From NCBI GenBank assembly GCA_903921205.1, contig CAIXPF010000183.1, positions 1 through 38,749 on the forward strand: a DNA stretch of 38,749 nt. The letters are read 5' to 3'. A program made the position numbers and the translations under genes. The first letter of the stretch is position 1, and each line of letters starts with the position of its first letter. Positions 15,656 through 24,540 of this stretch are shown one piece after another. The notes under the pieces are model-generated. The model did not search any database, was not told the DNA's origin, and saw only the letters and a list, made by a program, of their open reading frames with translations. The DNA is from an uncultured Acidimicrobiia bacterium. Its GTDB lineage: Bacteria; Actinomycetota; Acidimicrobiia; Acidimicrobiales; CAIXPF01.

Positions 15656-16573
15656 ATGCCCGCAGAACGCACCTACGGCATGGACCACAACCACTACGCC
15701 TGGTCGCCCCTGCCCGCCCGGCCGGTCCTGCGCTGGCCCGACGGCAAGCAGCTCGCACTGTGCGTGACCGTGCTGCTCGAGCACTACGAATGGGAGCCCC
15801 CGGCCGACGCCTACAGCCTGCGGCGGCCCTCGGGCGGCATCTTCCCGTTGCCGGCACCTGACTTCATCCGCCTCACCCACCGCGAATACGGCCACCGGGT
15901 CGGGATCTTCCGGGTGCTCGACGCCCTCGCCGCGCGCGGCGTGCCCGCCACCGTTGCGGTGGATGCCCTGACCGCCGAGCACTACCCCTGGCTGACCCGA
16001 CACTGCCACGAACGCGGTGCCGAGCTGATCGGGCACGGGGTGGCGGCCACCCGGCTGATCACCTCCAGGATGAGCGAGGCCGACGAACGGGCCACCATCG
16101 CCCGTTCGCTCGACGCACTGCGCACCGTCACCGGCACCACGCCGGCAGGATGGTTCAGCCCCGAAGCCGCCGAGTCGGCTCGCACGCCGGCACTGCTGGC
16201 CGAGGCCGGCGTGCGCTATCTGTGCGACTGGCCCAACGACGAGCAGCCCTTCCCCATGACCGTACCGGCCGGTACACTCACGGCGCTGCCGGTGTTCCTC
16301 GAGGCCGACGACGAGTTCGCATTGTGGACCCGCCGGATGTCGCTGCCGCACTGGAGCAGGCTGGTGGTCGACGCCGCACGCCGCCTCCACGACGACGGAG
16401 CCACCACCGGACGGGTGCTGGTGTTGAACCTGCGACCGTGGCTGATCGGCCAGCCGTTCCGCATCGGCGCCCTGGCGGACGCACTGACGCAGATCATGTC
16501 GCTGCCGGGCGTCTGGGCCGCCACGGGTTCGCAGATCACCGACTGGTACCGCAGCCAGGGCCACGGCGGCTGA
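15656..16573 (+). CDS. PuuE/NodB-fold protein, copy B (conserved histidine replaced)
   Basis: The 305-residue paralogue of the preceding gene follows in tandem (three bases apart, probably coupled). It keeps LEHYEWEPP, REYGHRVGIFRVLDALAARG, IGHGVAA, ESARTPALLAEAG and the LIGQPFRI stretch. In that last block the catalytic-type histidine of copy A (ALHPYLMG) is an arginine (NLRPWLIG). Copy B may therefore be catalytically altered or a non-catalytic partner in a heteromer. No good Shine-Dalgarno sequence is seen; the ATG at 15656 follows the stop of copy A. A small hairpin (GGCGG, loop CTGA, CCGCC) surrounds its own stop at 16571. Confidence 0.78.
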   Translation: MPAERTYGMDHNHYAWSPLPARPVLRWPDGKQLALCVTVLLEHYEWEPPADAYSLRRPSGGIFPLPAPDFIRLTHREYGHRVGIFRVLDALAARGVPATVAVDALTAEHYPWLTRHCHERGAELIGHGVAATRLITSRMSEADERATIARSLDALRTVTGTTPAGWFSPEAAESARTPALLAEAGVRYLCDWPNDEQPFPMTVPAGTLTALPVFLEADDEFALWTRRMSLPHWSRLVVDAARRLHDDGATTGRVLVLNLRPWLIGQPFRIGALADALTQIMSLPGVWAATGSQITDWYRSQGHGG

Positions 16574-16656
16574 CCGCCGGACGTGGGTCGTGGCGGCGGA
16601 CGCCGGACCGTCCGACGCCGGGTCCCGGTCGGGGTCGGGTCGAGGTCCGGTCGAGA

Positions 16657-17712
16657 TCAGGCCAGGCCGAGCAGATCGGCGGCCGAGCGGGCCAGCACCG
16701 GCACGGCATCGCCGATCGTCTCGTGACGCGGGTTGACCGAGTTGCCCATCCGCCAGCGATGGTGCAGTTGGGCCACCACCACCGCGGTCTTCCACTGGGC
16801 GAACGCCTCGTACCAACGAGCGTCGGTGCAGTCGATGCCCGTACGGGCCGCGTAATGCTCGATCACCTCGTCACGGGTCGGCAGACCGAACTCGCGCTGG
16901 GTCTCGTCGCGTCCGCGCCACGCCCCCGGGGGATCGGACGGATCCGGCCAGTAGTTCAGCAGCGTGCCGAGATCGACCAGCGGGTCGCCGACCGTGGTCA
17001 TGTCCCAGTCGAAGATGGCGATCGCCCGGTCGGGGTCGGCCGCATCGAACATGCAGTTGTCGATCTTGGGGTCGTTGTGGACCAACGACACCCGGCTCGG
17101 TGTGGGCAGACGCCTGGCGAGCTCTGCAGAGACCGTCACCATCAGCGGCTCGTCCCACAGCTCGCACACCCGGCTCCACCGATCGGTCCAGCCCCGCACC
17201 TGGCGCTCCACGAACCCGTCGGGCTTGCCGAGACCGTCGAGGCCGACGGCCACCGGGTCGAGCAGTGCCAGATCGGCGAAGGCGTCGACGGTGGCGAAGC
17301 CGATCCGCCGGCCGACCCGGTCGTGGTGCTGCATCGACGCCGGGATGAGGTCACGGATGACCTCGCCGGTGCGCCGCTCCATCACGAAGAAGTCCGAGCC
17401 CACCACGCTGTGGTCCTCGCAGAACAGGTAGGCCCGGGGCGCCCGGTCGAAGTGCTGCCACAGGCCGGACAGGACCCGGAACTCCCGCTTCATGTCGTGG
17501 GCACCAGGAGCGATCGTGCCGAACGGAGGACGACGCAGTACCAGCTCGGTGTCCCCGAAGCGCACCAGGTAGGTCAGGTTGGCGCTCCCCCCGGGGAACT
17601 GCCGGGCCTCGAAGGGCCCGTCGAGCTCGGGGAGCGCGGCCCGTACGTGTCGCTCGAAGGCCGCCCAGTCGAGCTGGTCCCCGTCGCGTACCGCTTCGGC
17701 GTCGTCGGCCAT
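16657..17712 (-). CDS. Aminoglycoside-phosphotransferase-fold kinase, ACAD10-like
   Basis: This 351-residue protein has the APH/choline kinase fold. The catalytic loop LVHNDPKIDNCMF (H-x-D-x4-N, about residue 215) and the metal motif IFDWDMTTVGDP (about 236) are complete. N-terminal GGSANLTYLV and LVLRRPPFG supply the nucleotide-binding glycine and the lysine/arginine strand. The pattern fits the group resembling the kinase domain of human ACAD10/11, which phosphorylates 4-hydroxyacyl-CoAs for further degradation. It lies divergent from a CoA-transferase gene (111 nt between starts), consistent with CoA-ester metabolism. The exact substrate cannot be read from sequence. Confidence 0.85.
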   Translation of the reverse strand: MADDAEAVRDGDQLDWAAFERHVRAALPELDGPFEARQFPGGSANLTYLVRFGDTELVLRRPPFGTIAPGAHDMKREFRVLSGLWQHFDRAPRAYLFCEDHSVVGSDFFVMERRTGEVIRDLIPASMQHHDRVGRRIGFATVDAFADLALLDPVAVGLDGLGKPDGFVERQVRGWTDRWSRVCELWDEPLMVTVSAELARRLPTPSRVSLVHNDPKIDNCMFDAADPDRAIAIFDWDMTTVGDPLVDLGTLLNYWPDPSDPPGAWRGRDETQREFGLPTRDEVIEHYAARTGIDCTDARWYEAFAQWKTAVVVAQLHHRWRMGNSVNPRHETIGDAVPVLARSAADLLGLA

Positions 17713-17823
17713 GTCTCCCCCGTCGTCGTCGTGGCCCTCTCAGGCCTGCGAGCCGGTTGCGGATCGCTGCACTAGCGTGCCAGGCCGCGACCATCGGCGC
17801 ACGAGGGAACAGGGGGACCGACG

Positions 17824-19023
17824 ATGAGCGACACGACGTCGGGCGACAGCACGGGCAACGAGGTACAGGTTCTGGCCGGTATCCGGGTGGTGGAGCTCAC
17901 CATGTGGATCGCCGGGCCGTCGGCCGGGGGGCTGCTGGCCGACTGGGGAGCCGACGTCATCAAGGTCGAGCCGCCCTCCGGCGACCCACAGCGCAACATC
18001 CTCGGCGCCATGGGCTACGGCGACCTGCCGGTCCCCGGGTTCGCCCTCGACAACCGCGGCAAGCGCTCGGTGGCGCTCGACCTGGCCACCGACGAGGGTC
18101 GCACCGCCATGGAGAAGCTGCTCGAGACCGCCGACGTGTTCCTCACCAACATGCGGCCCAAGTCGCTGGCCGGTCTGGGGCTGTCGCCCGAGCAGGTGCA
18201 CGAGCGCCATCCCCGGCTCATCGTCACCACCATCACCGGCTACGGCCTCGACGGGCCCGACGCCGACCTGCCCGGCTACGACATCGGCGCCTTCTGGGCC
18301 CGGACCGGCATCGCCCGGGACCTGGTGCCGCGCAACGCCGCGCCGGTCGGAGTGCGCGGTGGCCTCGGCGACCACTACACCGGCCTCAGCGCCACCGCCG
18401 GACTGCTGGCCGCACTCGTCGAACGGGGCCGCACCGGCAAGGGCCGCATCGTGGAGACCTCGCTGATGCGCACCGGCCTGTGGGCCATCGGCCACCAGGT
18501 GGTCATCCAGGAGACGTTCGGCCGGCTCGAATCGGCCAAGCCGCGCGACATCGCCCCGGTGCCCCTGGTGAACTCCTACGAGACCAGCGACGGTCACTGG
18601 TTCTGGCTCATCGGCCTCGAGGCCGACCGCCATTTCCCCACCGTCGCCGCAGCGATCGAGCAGCCGGGGCTGCTCACCGACGAACGGTTCGCCGACGCCA
18701 AGACCCGCAAGCAGAACAGCAGCGTCCTGATCGCCGTGCTGGACGAGGCCTTCCGCTCGCAGCCGCTGGCGCACTGGAAGGAGATGTTCGCCCGCCACGA
18801 CGTGTGGTGGGCGCCGGCACAGACCATGGCCGAGGTGCTCGAGGACCCCCAGGTCCACGCCACCGGCGGCTTCGTGCAGGTCGCCAACCCCGACGGCGAT
18901 CCGTACCGGTCGGTCAACAACCCGATCAACTTCCGGGGCAGCCCGTTGCGCAACACCGGGCCCTCCCCCAAGGTCGGCCAGCACACCGACGAGGTGTTGC
19001 GCGAGATCGGCCTGCGGCCCTGA
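17824..19023 (+). CDS. Class III CoA-transferase (CaiB/BaiF family)
   Basis: The 399-residue enzyme moves CoA between carboxylic acids through a mixed anhydride on an aspartate. The N-terminal LAGIRVVELTMWIAGPSAGG and LADWGADVIKVEPPSGDP are hallmarks, as is NRGKRSVALDL. The catalytic Asp is D183, in GGLGDHYTGL. The start is ATG at 17824, after AGGGGGA. An MFS transporter follows directly, which suggests a small catabolic or detoxification operon. The acid used is unknown. Confidence 0.9.
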   Translation: MSDTTSGDSTGNEVQVLAGIRVVELTMWIAGPSAGGLLADWGADVIKVEPPSGDPQRNILGAMGYGDLPVPGFALDNRGKRSVALDLATDEGRTAMEKLLETADVFLTNMRPKSLAGLGLSPEQVHERHPRLIVTTITGYGLDGPDADLPGYDIGAFWARTGIARDLVPRNAAPVGVRGGLGDHYTGLSATAGLLAALVERGRTGKGRIVETSLMRTGLWAIGHQVVIQETFGRLESAKPRDIAPVPLVNSYETSDGHWFWLIGLEADRHFPTVAAAIEQPGLLTDERFADAKTRKQNSSVLIAVLDEAFRSQPLAHWKEMFARHDVWWAPAQTMAEVLEDPQVHATGGFVQVANPDGDPYRSVNNPINFRGSPLRNTGPSPKVGQHTDEVLREIGLRP

Positions 19024-19118
19024 CCGCGCAGGCCCAGGACCCTCGCCCGGTCGGGGGCCACGCCGATAGGGTCGCCAGCGGCCCCCTGGCGTCGCTCAGC
19101 GTCCGCTACTACGGCCGC

Positions 19119-20303
19119 ATGTGGGCCTCGGGGGGCCTGTGGAACGTCACCCGGTGGATGACGATCTTCCTCGGGTCCTACCTGGTCAACCAGCTCACCG
19201 GCTCACCGCTGGCGGTGCAGCTCGCCGGGACCTGCTTCTTCCTGCCGATGTTCCTCGGCGGGCTGGCCGCAGGCGCCGTGTCGGACCGCTTCGACCGGCG
19301 CCGGACCGTGCTGCGTCAGCTCATCGGCCTGGTGCCGCTGGCGTTGTTGATGGCGGTCATGGTGTGGACCGGGCTCATCGCAGTGTGGATGCTCTACGTG
19401 TTCGCCGTGGCGGTCGGTGTCGGCCAGGTGGTCGACATGACCACCCGGCGTGCCCTGGTGAACGACCTCGTGGGCGACCGGCTCTTCGGCAACGCCATGG
19501 CGCTCGAGGCACTGTCGATGGCGGCGGGCAACATGCTGGGCTCGTTGACCGGCGGTGCTGTGGTCGGCCTGCTCGGTGAGGGCGCCGCCTACGGCCTGGT
19601 GGCCGTGTTCTACCTGATCTGTTTCACCCTCATGGTCACGGTCCCGCCGATCGTGCGGCGCGGCCGAACCGCCGACACGGAGCCCAAGGCCTCGTCGGAG
19701 GCGTTGCGCGAGATGCGCCAGGACCTCGCTGCCGGCATGCGGACCCTGCCGGCCAACCGGCCCTTCGTGTCGTTGCTCGGCGTCACCGCCATCGTGAACC
19801 TGCTGTTCTTCTCGTTCATGCCGATGATCCCGGTGCTCGCCAAGCGCTTCGAGGTCGGGGCGTTCCTCACCGGTGTGCTGGCCAGCGGCCTCGGCCTGGG
19901 CATGCTGCTCGGCTCGCTGCTCATCGTCGTGGTCAACCCGGGGCGGCGCGGCCTGGTGTACGTGCTCGGCGCGCTCATCGCCATGGTGTTGCTGGTGGCC
20001 TTCGCCGTGCTGAACGTGTTCGTCCTGGCCCTGCTGGCCCTGATCCTCACCGGGGTCTGCTCGGCCGGGTTCGCCTCGGTGCAGAGCGCCCTGGTGATGA
20101 GCGTCAACACCCCGGAGATGCGTGGCCGGGCGATGGGGCTGCTGTCGATGTCGATCGGCACGCTGCCCTTCGGCATGATCCTGCTCGGGGCGCTGGCCGA
20201 ACAGATCGGCTCGCACGCCGCCGTGGTCGCCTCGTCCCTAGCGGGCATCGTGGTGCTGCTGGCCTGGCTGGTGCGCTACCCCGAGATCACCCGGGTGCCC
20301 TGA
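19119..20303 (+). CDS. MFS efflux transporter (12 TM, EntS-like)
   Basis: The protein has about 12 hydrophobic helices and a motif-A-like loop VSDRFDRRRTV (about residue 55). TGSPLAVQLAGTCFFLP at the end of the first helix pair is typical of the MFS_3/EntS exporters. A long cytosolic loop (RRGRTADTEPKASSEALREM) separates the halves. The first ATG in this frame, at 19119, lies inside a conserved stretch (YYGRMWASGG), so the true start may be upstream. Nothing but a CTG at 19020 is available, and it would overlap the CoA-transferase stop as CTGA. From 19119 the product is 394 aa, from 19020 it is 427 aa. It is presumably an exporter of a product or toxic acid. Confidence 0.8.
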   Translation: MWASGGLWNVTRWMTIFLGSYLVNQLTGSPLAVQLAGTCFFLPMFLGGLAAGAVSDRFDRRRTVLRQLIGLVPLALLMAVMVWTGLIAVWMLYVFAVAVGVGQVVDMTTRRALVNDLVGDRLFGNAMALEALSMAAGNMLGSLTGGAVVGLLGEGAAYGLVAVFYLICFTLMVTVPPIVRRGRTADTEPKASSEALREMRQDLAAGMRTLPANRPFVSLLGVTAIVNLLFFSFMPMIPVLAKRFEVGAFLTGVLASGLGLGMLLGSLLIVVVNPGRRGLVYVLGALIAMVLLVAFAVLNVFVLALLALILTGVCSAGFASVQSALVMSVNTPEMRGRAMGLLSMSIGTLPFGMILLGALAEQIGSHAAVVASSLAGIVVLLAWLVRYPEITRVP

Positions 20304-20364
20304 GACCCGGCCGACCGGGGATCGGGTCCCGCCCGACGCACGACGCGCCGGCAGCCGCGCCTGC

Positions 20365-20401
20365 GGGTTCCGGCGCACCCTCGGTGGGTGCGCCGGAACC
20401 C
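20365..20401. terminator. Perfect 16-bp hairpin, bidirectional terminator
   Basis: GGGTTCCGGCGCACCC pairs exactly with GGGTGCGCCGGAACCC around TCGGT. It lies between convergent genes ending at 20303 (+) and 20419 (-). There is no T-run on either side. Confidence 0.8.
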
Positions 20402-20418
20402 GGCCGGTACAGGAACGA

Positions 20419-21441
20419 TCAGGAGCCCTCGACGTTGGCCCGGACCCGGGGCACGACCTCTTTGGCGTACCGTTCGATCGAGGCGTTCATGGCCGCCGGC
20501 GGCAGACCCGGGGCGGCACCCCAGCCGACCACGTCGGTGATGCCGTACTCCTTGATGAACGCGGTGAGCTCCGACACGCAGTGCTCGACATCGCCCACGA
20601 TCCAGCCCTGCGGGATGGACTGCTGCTCGGGATCGAAGGCGCTGAGCTTGTCCGGCGTCTCCTTGAAGAACCGCCCGTACACGCTCATCCGGTAGCGCTC
20701 GGCCTGCTTGATCGGACCCCAGTCACGTTCGGGGTCGTCGGTGACGAACACCGAACGGATGATGCCCACCCGGTAGTCCTCGGGGTTGCGGCCGGACTCG
20801 AGCAGCTTCTGACGCCACGGGTCGAGCACCACGCCGCGGGCCCCCTGGGGCAGCAGGTGGGTATCGAACCGGGCCGCCCGCTCGGCGGAACCGGCACTCA
20901 TCCCGGCGATCCACAACGGCGGTCCGCCAGCCTGCACAGTGCGCGGCGTGACCGTGATGTCCTCGAAGTCGTAGCGCTTGCCGTGGAAGCTGAAGCGTTC
21001 ACCGGTCCAGGCCAGACGCAGGATCTCCACCAGTTCCTCGGTCAGCGACACCCGTCGCGACTGCGGGATGTTGAAGCCCTTGAACTCGTGGGCGGCATAA
21101 CCCATGCCGATGCCGAGCTCCATGCGGCCGCCGGAGATGTTGTCGAGCACCGCCAGGTCCTCGGCCAGGCGCAGCGGGTGGTAGAAGGGCGCCAGGCAGA
21201 TGTCGGTCGACAGCCGCACCCGCTTGGTACGCGCCGCCACCGCACCGGCAACCGGCACGAAGTTGGGCAGGTGACCGTCATCGAGGAAGTGGTGCTCGGT
21301 GAACCACACCAGGTCCAGGCCCAGCTGATCGACGAGCTCGACCTGTTCGAGGGTCTGGGCGTAGATCTCGGGCAACCCGACCGGGGACCCGGGCGGGCTG
21401 CGGAAGTCGTGGACGACACCGAAGCGAAGGGGTTGCGACAT
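20419..21441 (-). CDS. Luciferase-like (LLM class) flavin-dependent oxidoreductase
   Basis: This 340-residue TIM-barrel protein resembles the one encoded at 6141-7169, sharing TEHHFLDDGHLP (about residue 48) and the SGGRMELGIGMGYAAHEF block (about 104). The WIAGMSAGSAERAARF stretch is typical of the class. FMN or F420 is the likely cofactor. The start is ATG at 21441; GGCTCC just upstream gives no strong ribosome site. It stands alone, downstream of the P-type ATPase on the same strand: the ATPase ends at 21539, upstream lies this gene's promoter region of about 97 nt. Confidence 0.87.
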   Translation of the reverse strand: MSQPLRFGVVHDFRSPPGSPVGLPEIYAQTLEQVELVDQLGLDLVWFTEHHFLDDGHLPNFVPVAGAVAARTKRVRLSTDICLAPFYHPLRLAEDLAVLDNISGGRMELGIGMGYAAHEFKGFNIPQSRRVSLTEELVEILRLAWTGERFSFHGKRYDFEDITVTPRTVQAGGPPLWIAGMSAGSAERAARFDTHLLPQGARGVVLDPWRQKLLESGRNPEDYRVGIIRSVFVTDDPERDWGPIKQAERYRMSVYGRFFKETPDKLSAFDPEQQSIPQGWIVGDVEHCVSELTAFIKEYGITDVVGWGAAPGLPPAAMNASIERYAKEVVPRVRANVEGS

Positions 21442-21538
21442 GGAGCCGCACCGTAGTCGGGGCCCGGGAACGCCCGCCGGTCCCCGTCGGCCCGGGCGCG
21501 CCCCGCCGGCTCGTTCCCGGCAACGGTGACGGCGAGCC

Positions 21539-24364
21539 TCACGGTGCCGGCGTGCCGGTGATGGCTGGGTTGGGTCCCCCGCCGGACACCACGCGGACCA
21601 TACCCGGCGAACGGCGACGGGCCCGGCTCCGCCACGCCTTGTGCAGTGCGTCGGTGGCGATCACCGCCGGGGCGGTGAGTGCGGCGAGCGCCAAGCCGGC
21701 CGGCCCCGGCACGGTGTGGCCGAGCTGTCGGGCGATCGGGCCGATCGCCAGGAACGCTGCCAGCAGGACCAGCTCGGCGGCGATGGCCCCTACCAACAGC
21801 GGGTTCCGACGGCCCCGCACCCGCCACGCCGCCAGACGCGAGCTGCGACAGGCGAAGGTGTTCGCCAACTGACCCAACACGACGGCGGTGAAGGCCGCCC
21901 CCGACGCAGCGGCGAGCGCGCCCCCGGTCGGGAAGGCCAGCCCCGGCCGCCAACCGTCGAGCGCGAGGACGGCGCAGAACACCAGCATCTCCATCACGGC
22001 CTCGGTTGCGCCGAGCACCCCGAAGGCACGTCGGAGCACCGCACCGTCCATGAGGTGCCGTCGTGGCGGCGGACCGTCGAGCACCCCCACCCCGGGCGGT
22101 TCGGCACCGAGCGCCAGCGCCGGCAGCAGGTCGGTGCCGATGTCGAGACAGAGCACCTGCAGCACGCCGATCGCCAGGGGGAACCGTCCACCCGACAACG
22201 CCCAGATCACGAACGGGGTGAGCTCGGCGACGTTGTCGCTCAGGTGATAGGTCAGGAACCGCCTGATGTTGGCGAAGGTCGACCGTCCCGACTCCACGGC
22301 CTTGACGATCGTGGCGAAGTTGTCGTCGAGCAACACCAGATCGGCGGCGTGACGAGCGACGTCGGTGCCCGAACGCCCCATGGCGACGCCGATGTCGGCC
22401 TCCTGCAGAGCCGGCCCGTCGTTGACGCCGTCGCCGGTCATGGCCACCACGTGGCCCCGCGCCTGCAACGCCCGGGTGATGCGCAGCTTGTCCTCGGGTG
22501 CCACCCGGCTGATCACCACCCCGTCATGATCGAGCAACGCCCCGAGCACCGCGAGGTCCTCGGGCAGGTCCTGGCCCTCGTAGATCGGTCCGTCGGGAGC
22601 CAACAGGCCGATCTGGTGGGCGATGGCCTGCGCCGTTGCCGGATGGTCGCCGGTCAGCATCGCCAGACGAATCCCGGCACGACGGCAGGCCGTGACCGCC
22701 GCAGCCACCTCGGGACGCGGCGGGTCCTCGAACGCCAGCAGTCCGACCAGTTCGAGACCATGTTCGAGGCCGTCCACGAATGCCGGATCCGCCTCATCGA
22801 GACCGGAGCGGGCCCGCACGATCGGGGCATCCGACGCCGGCGTGGCCGCGCCGGGTCCTGATGCGGCGCACCGGTCCGGACAGCATCCACCGGCCAGGTC
22901 GGGCCCCTCCGAAGGGGCGCTACCCCGGTCGCCGAGTGGACGGGCTGCCACCGCCAGCACCCGCAGGCCGCGCCCGGCGAGACGTTCGAGCGCCAGCGTC
23001 GCGGCCGTCACGGTGTCCGAGCCGACACAGCGGGGCAGCACCGACTCCGGTGCGCCCTTGACCAGCACCGCGTCGTCGAGCAGCACCGACTCGCGCCGTC
23101 GCACCGGGTCGAAGGGGAACCGAGCCCCGATCCGCCGCTCGGCATGATCGAGTTCGCCACGATCGAGCCCCACCCGGGCAGCCAAGGCGTCGATCGCGGC
23201 CTCCATCGGATCGCCGAGCGCCACCCAGCGGGTCGCTGCGTCCGGTGTCGCAGCGGCCCCGACCCGGCCCTGCGAACAGGCCCGCGCCGTACGGGCCAAC
23301 CGCTGGGCCGCGGCACGCAACGGGCCGGCGATCACCGCTGCGCCATCGGGCCCGCCGAGCACGGCATCGGGTCCGTAGCCGTCGCCGTCAATGGTCAGCT
23401 CGCCCGACGGCGTCCACACGGAAACCACGTTCATCTCGTTGCGGGTGATGGTCCCGGTCTTGTCGGTGCAGATGAACGTCGTCGAACCCAGCGTCTCGAC
23501 CGCCTCGAGGTTGCGCACGAGCGCCTGGTGGCCGGCCATCCGCTGCGCCCCGATGGCCAACGACAACGTGACCGTGGGCAGCAGGCCCTCGGGCACGAGG
23601 GCCACGGTGACGCCGACCGCGAACAGGAACGCATCACGGGCCGAGGACCCGATCACCAGCGACAGCACGAAGAAGGACACCCCGACCCCGACCGCCACCA
23701 CCGCCACCGTGCGCACCACCCGGTGGATCTCCTCGGCCAACGGACTGCGCGGCCGGTGCAGCCCGGCAGTGAGCTGCGCGATGCCTGCGAGGCGGGTCCG
23801 TGCACCGGTGGCGACGATGTCGGCGAGGGCCTCGCCCCCGGTGAGGAACGTACCGCCGTAGACGACGTCACCGACCCCGACGGCACGCGGCACGCTCTCG
23901 CCGCTGAGCATCGACTCGTCGACGTGGCAGCCCCCGGCCCTGCGCAGGATGGCATCGGCCGGCACCCGATCGCCGGCATGCAGCACCACCAGGTCACCGG
24001 CCACCACCGCAACCGCGTCGACGACCTGTTCGACCCCATCGCGTCGCACCGTCACCGCGGTCGGCAGCAACTCACCGAGTTGCTCCGCCGCCCGCTCAGC
24101 CCGCTGTTTCTGCAGAAACGAGAAGCCCCCGTTGACCACGATGACCACCACGATCGCCGCCCCGAGCTGCGGCATACCGGCAAGGACGGCGAGGAGGGCC
24201 GCGACCCACAGCATCAGCGCGAACAGATGCACGAACTCGCCCAGCAGGAGCAGCGCCATCGAGGGCCGCGGGGCGCCCGGCAACGCATTGGGCCCGTCGT
24301 CGTGCAGGCGATCGAGGGCCACGGAGCTGCTCAGACCCCCATCGCTCACCGTCGTGTCCGGCAC
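21539..24364 (-). CDS. P2-type cation-transporting ATPase with Cys-rich insert
   Basis: The 941-residue protein has all P-type ATPase hallmarks: LSGES in the actuator domain, phosphorylation site DKTGTIT (about residue 301), KGAPE in the nucleotide domain, and TGDHPAT and TGDGVND in the hinge. Membrane motifs are ALVPEGLLPTVT (M4), NVAELTPFVIW (M5) and CLDIGTDLLPALALGAE (M6). The M5/M6 pattern resembles the Na/K (P2C) branch more than Ca (P2A), so Na, K or H transport is possible, but ion specificity is not settled. Near residue 490 there is an insert with a CC-x3-C cluster (GGCCPDRCAAS) that I do not know from the family. The start is GTG at 24364, behind GGGGAGGGGG. Confidence 0.9.
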   Translation of the reverse strand: MPDTTVSDGGLSSSVALDRLHDDGPNALPGAPRPSMALLLLGEFVHLFALMLWVAALLAVLAGMPQLGAAIVVVIVVNGGFSFLQKQRAERAAEQLGELLPTAVTVRRDGVEQVVDAVAVVAGDLVVLHAGDRVPADAILRRAGGCHVDESMLSGESVPRAVGVGDVVYGGTFLTGGEALADIVATGARTRLAGIAQLTAGLHRPRSPLAEEIHRVVRTVAVVAVGVGVSFFVLSLVIGSSARDAFLFAVGVTVALVPEGLLPTVTLSLAIGAQRMAGHQALVRNLEAVETLGSTTFICTDKTGTITRNEMNVVSVWTPSGELTIDGDGYGPDAVLGGPDGAAVIAGPLRAAAQRLARTARACSQGRVGAAATPDAATRWVALGDPMEAAIDALAARVGLDRGELDHAERRIGARFPFDPVRRRESVLLDDAVLVKGAPESVLPRCVGSDTVTAATLALERLAGRGLRVLAVAARPLGDRGSAPSEGPDLAGGCCPDRCAASGPGAATPASDAPIVRARSGLDEADPAFVDGLEHGLELVGLLAFEDPPRPEVAAAVTACRRAGIRLAMLTGDHPATAQAIAHQIGLLAPDGPIYEGQDLPEDLAVLGALLDHDGVVISRVAPEDKLRITRALQARGHVVAMTGDGVNDGPALQEADIGVAMGRSGTDVARHAADLVLLDDNFATIVKAVESGRSTFANIRRFLTYHLSDNVAELTPFVIWALSGGRFPLAIGVLQVLCLDIGTDLLPALALGAEPPGVGVLDGPPPRRHLMDGAVLRRAFGVLGATEAVMEMLVFCAVLALDGWRPGLAFPTGGALAAASGAAFTAVVLGQLANTFACRSSRLAAWRVRGRRNPLLVGAIAAELVLLAAFLAIGPIARQLGHTVPGPAGLALAALTAPAVIATDALHKAWRSRARRRSPGMVRVVSGGGPNPAITGTPAP

Positions 24365-24540
24365 CTCGCCCCCTCCCCGGTCAGACCCCCGTCATCCACG
24401 CCGTGGCGGTGGTGACCGAGCGCGGCACCCCCAACGATCCGGCCTTGCGGATCGCCTCGTACCCGGAGGCGACCGCACCCAAACCTCGAGCTTGCCGACG
24501 GTGGATGCACGCCGTGCACGGCTGGCGTAGGGTCCGCGCC

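Noticed and set aside
14987-16816. A 609-codon minus-strand frame opposite the two PuuE-like genes
   Set aside because: Its translation is rich in Gly, Arg and His without any domain, and the plus-strand frames encode recognised motifs. High GC creates such long antisense frames.
17757-20303. An open frame of 848 codons spanning the CoA-transferase and MFS genes
   Set aside because: The first half is an arginine/proline-rich shadow of the CoA-transferase in another frame. Only the part from about 19020-19119 onward codes for a real protein with membrane helices.
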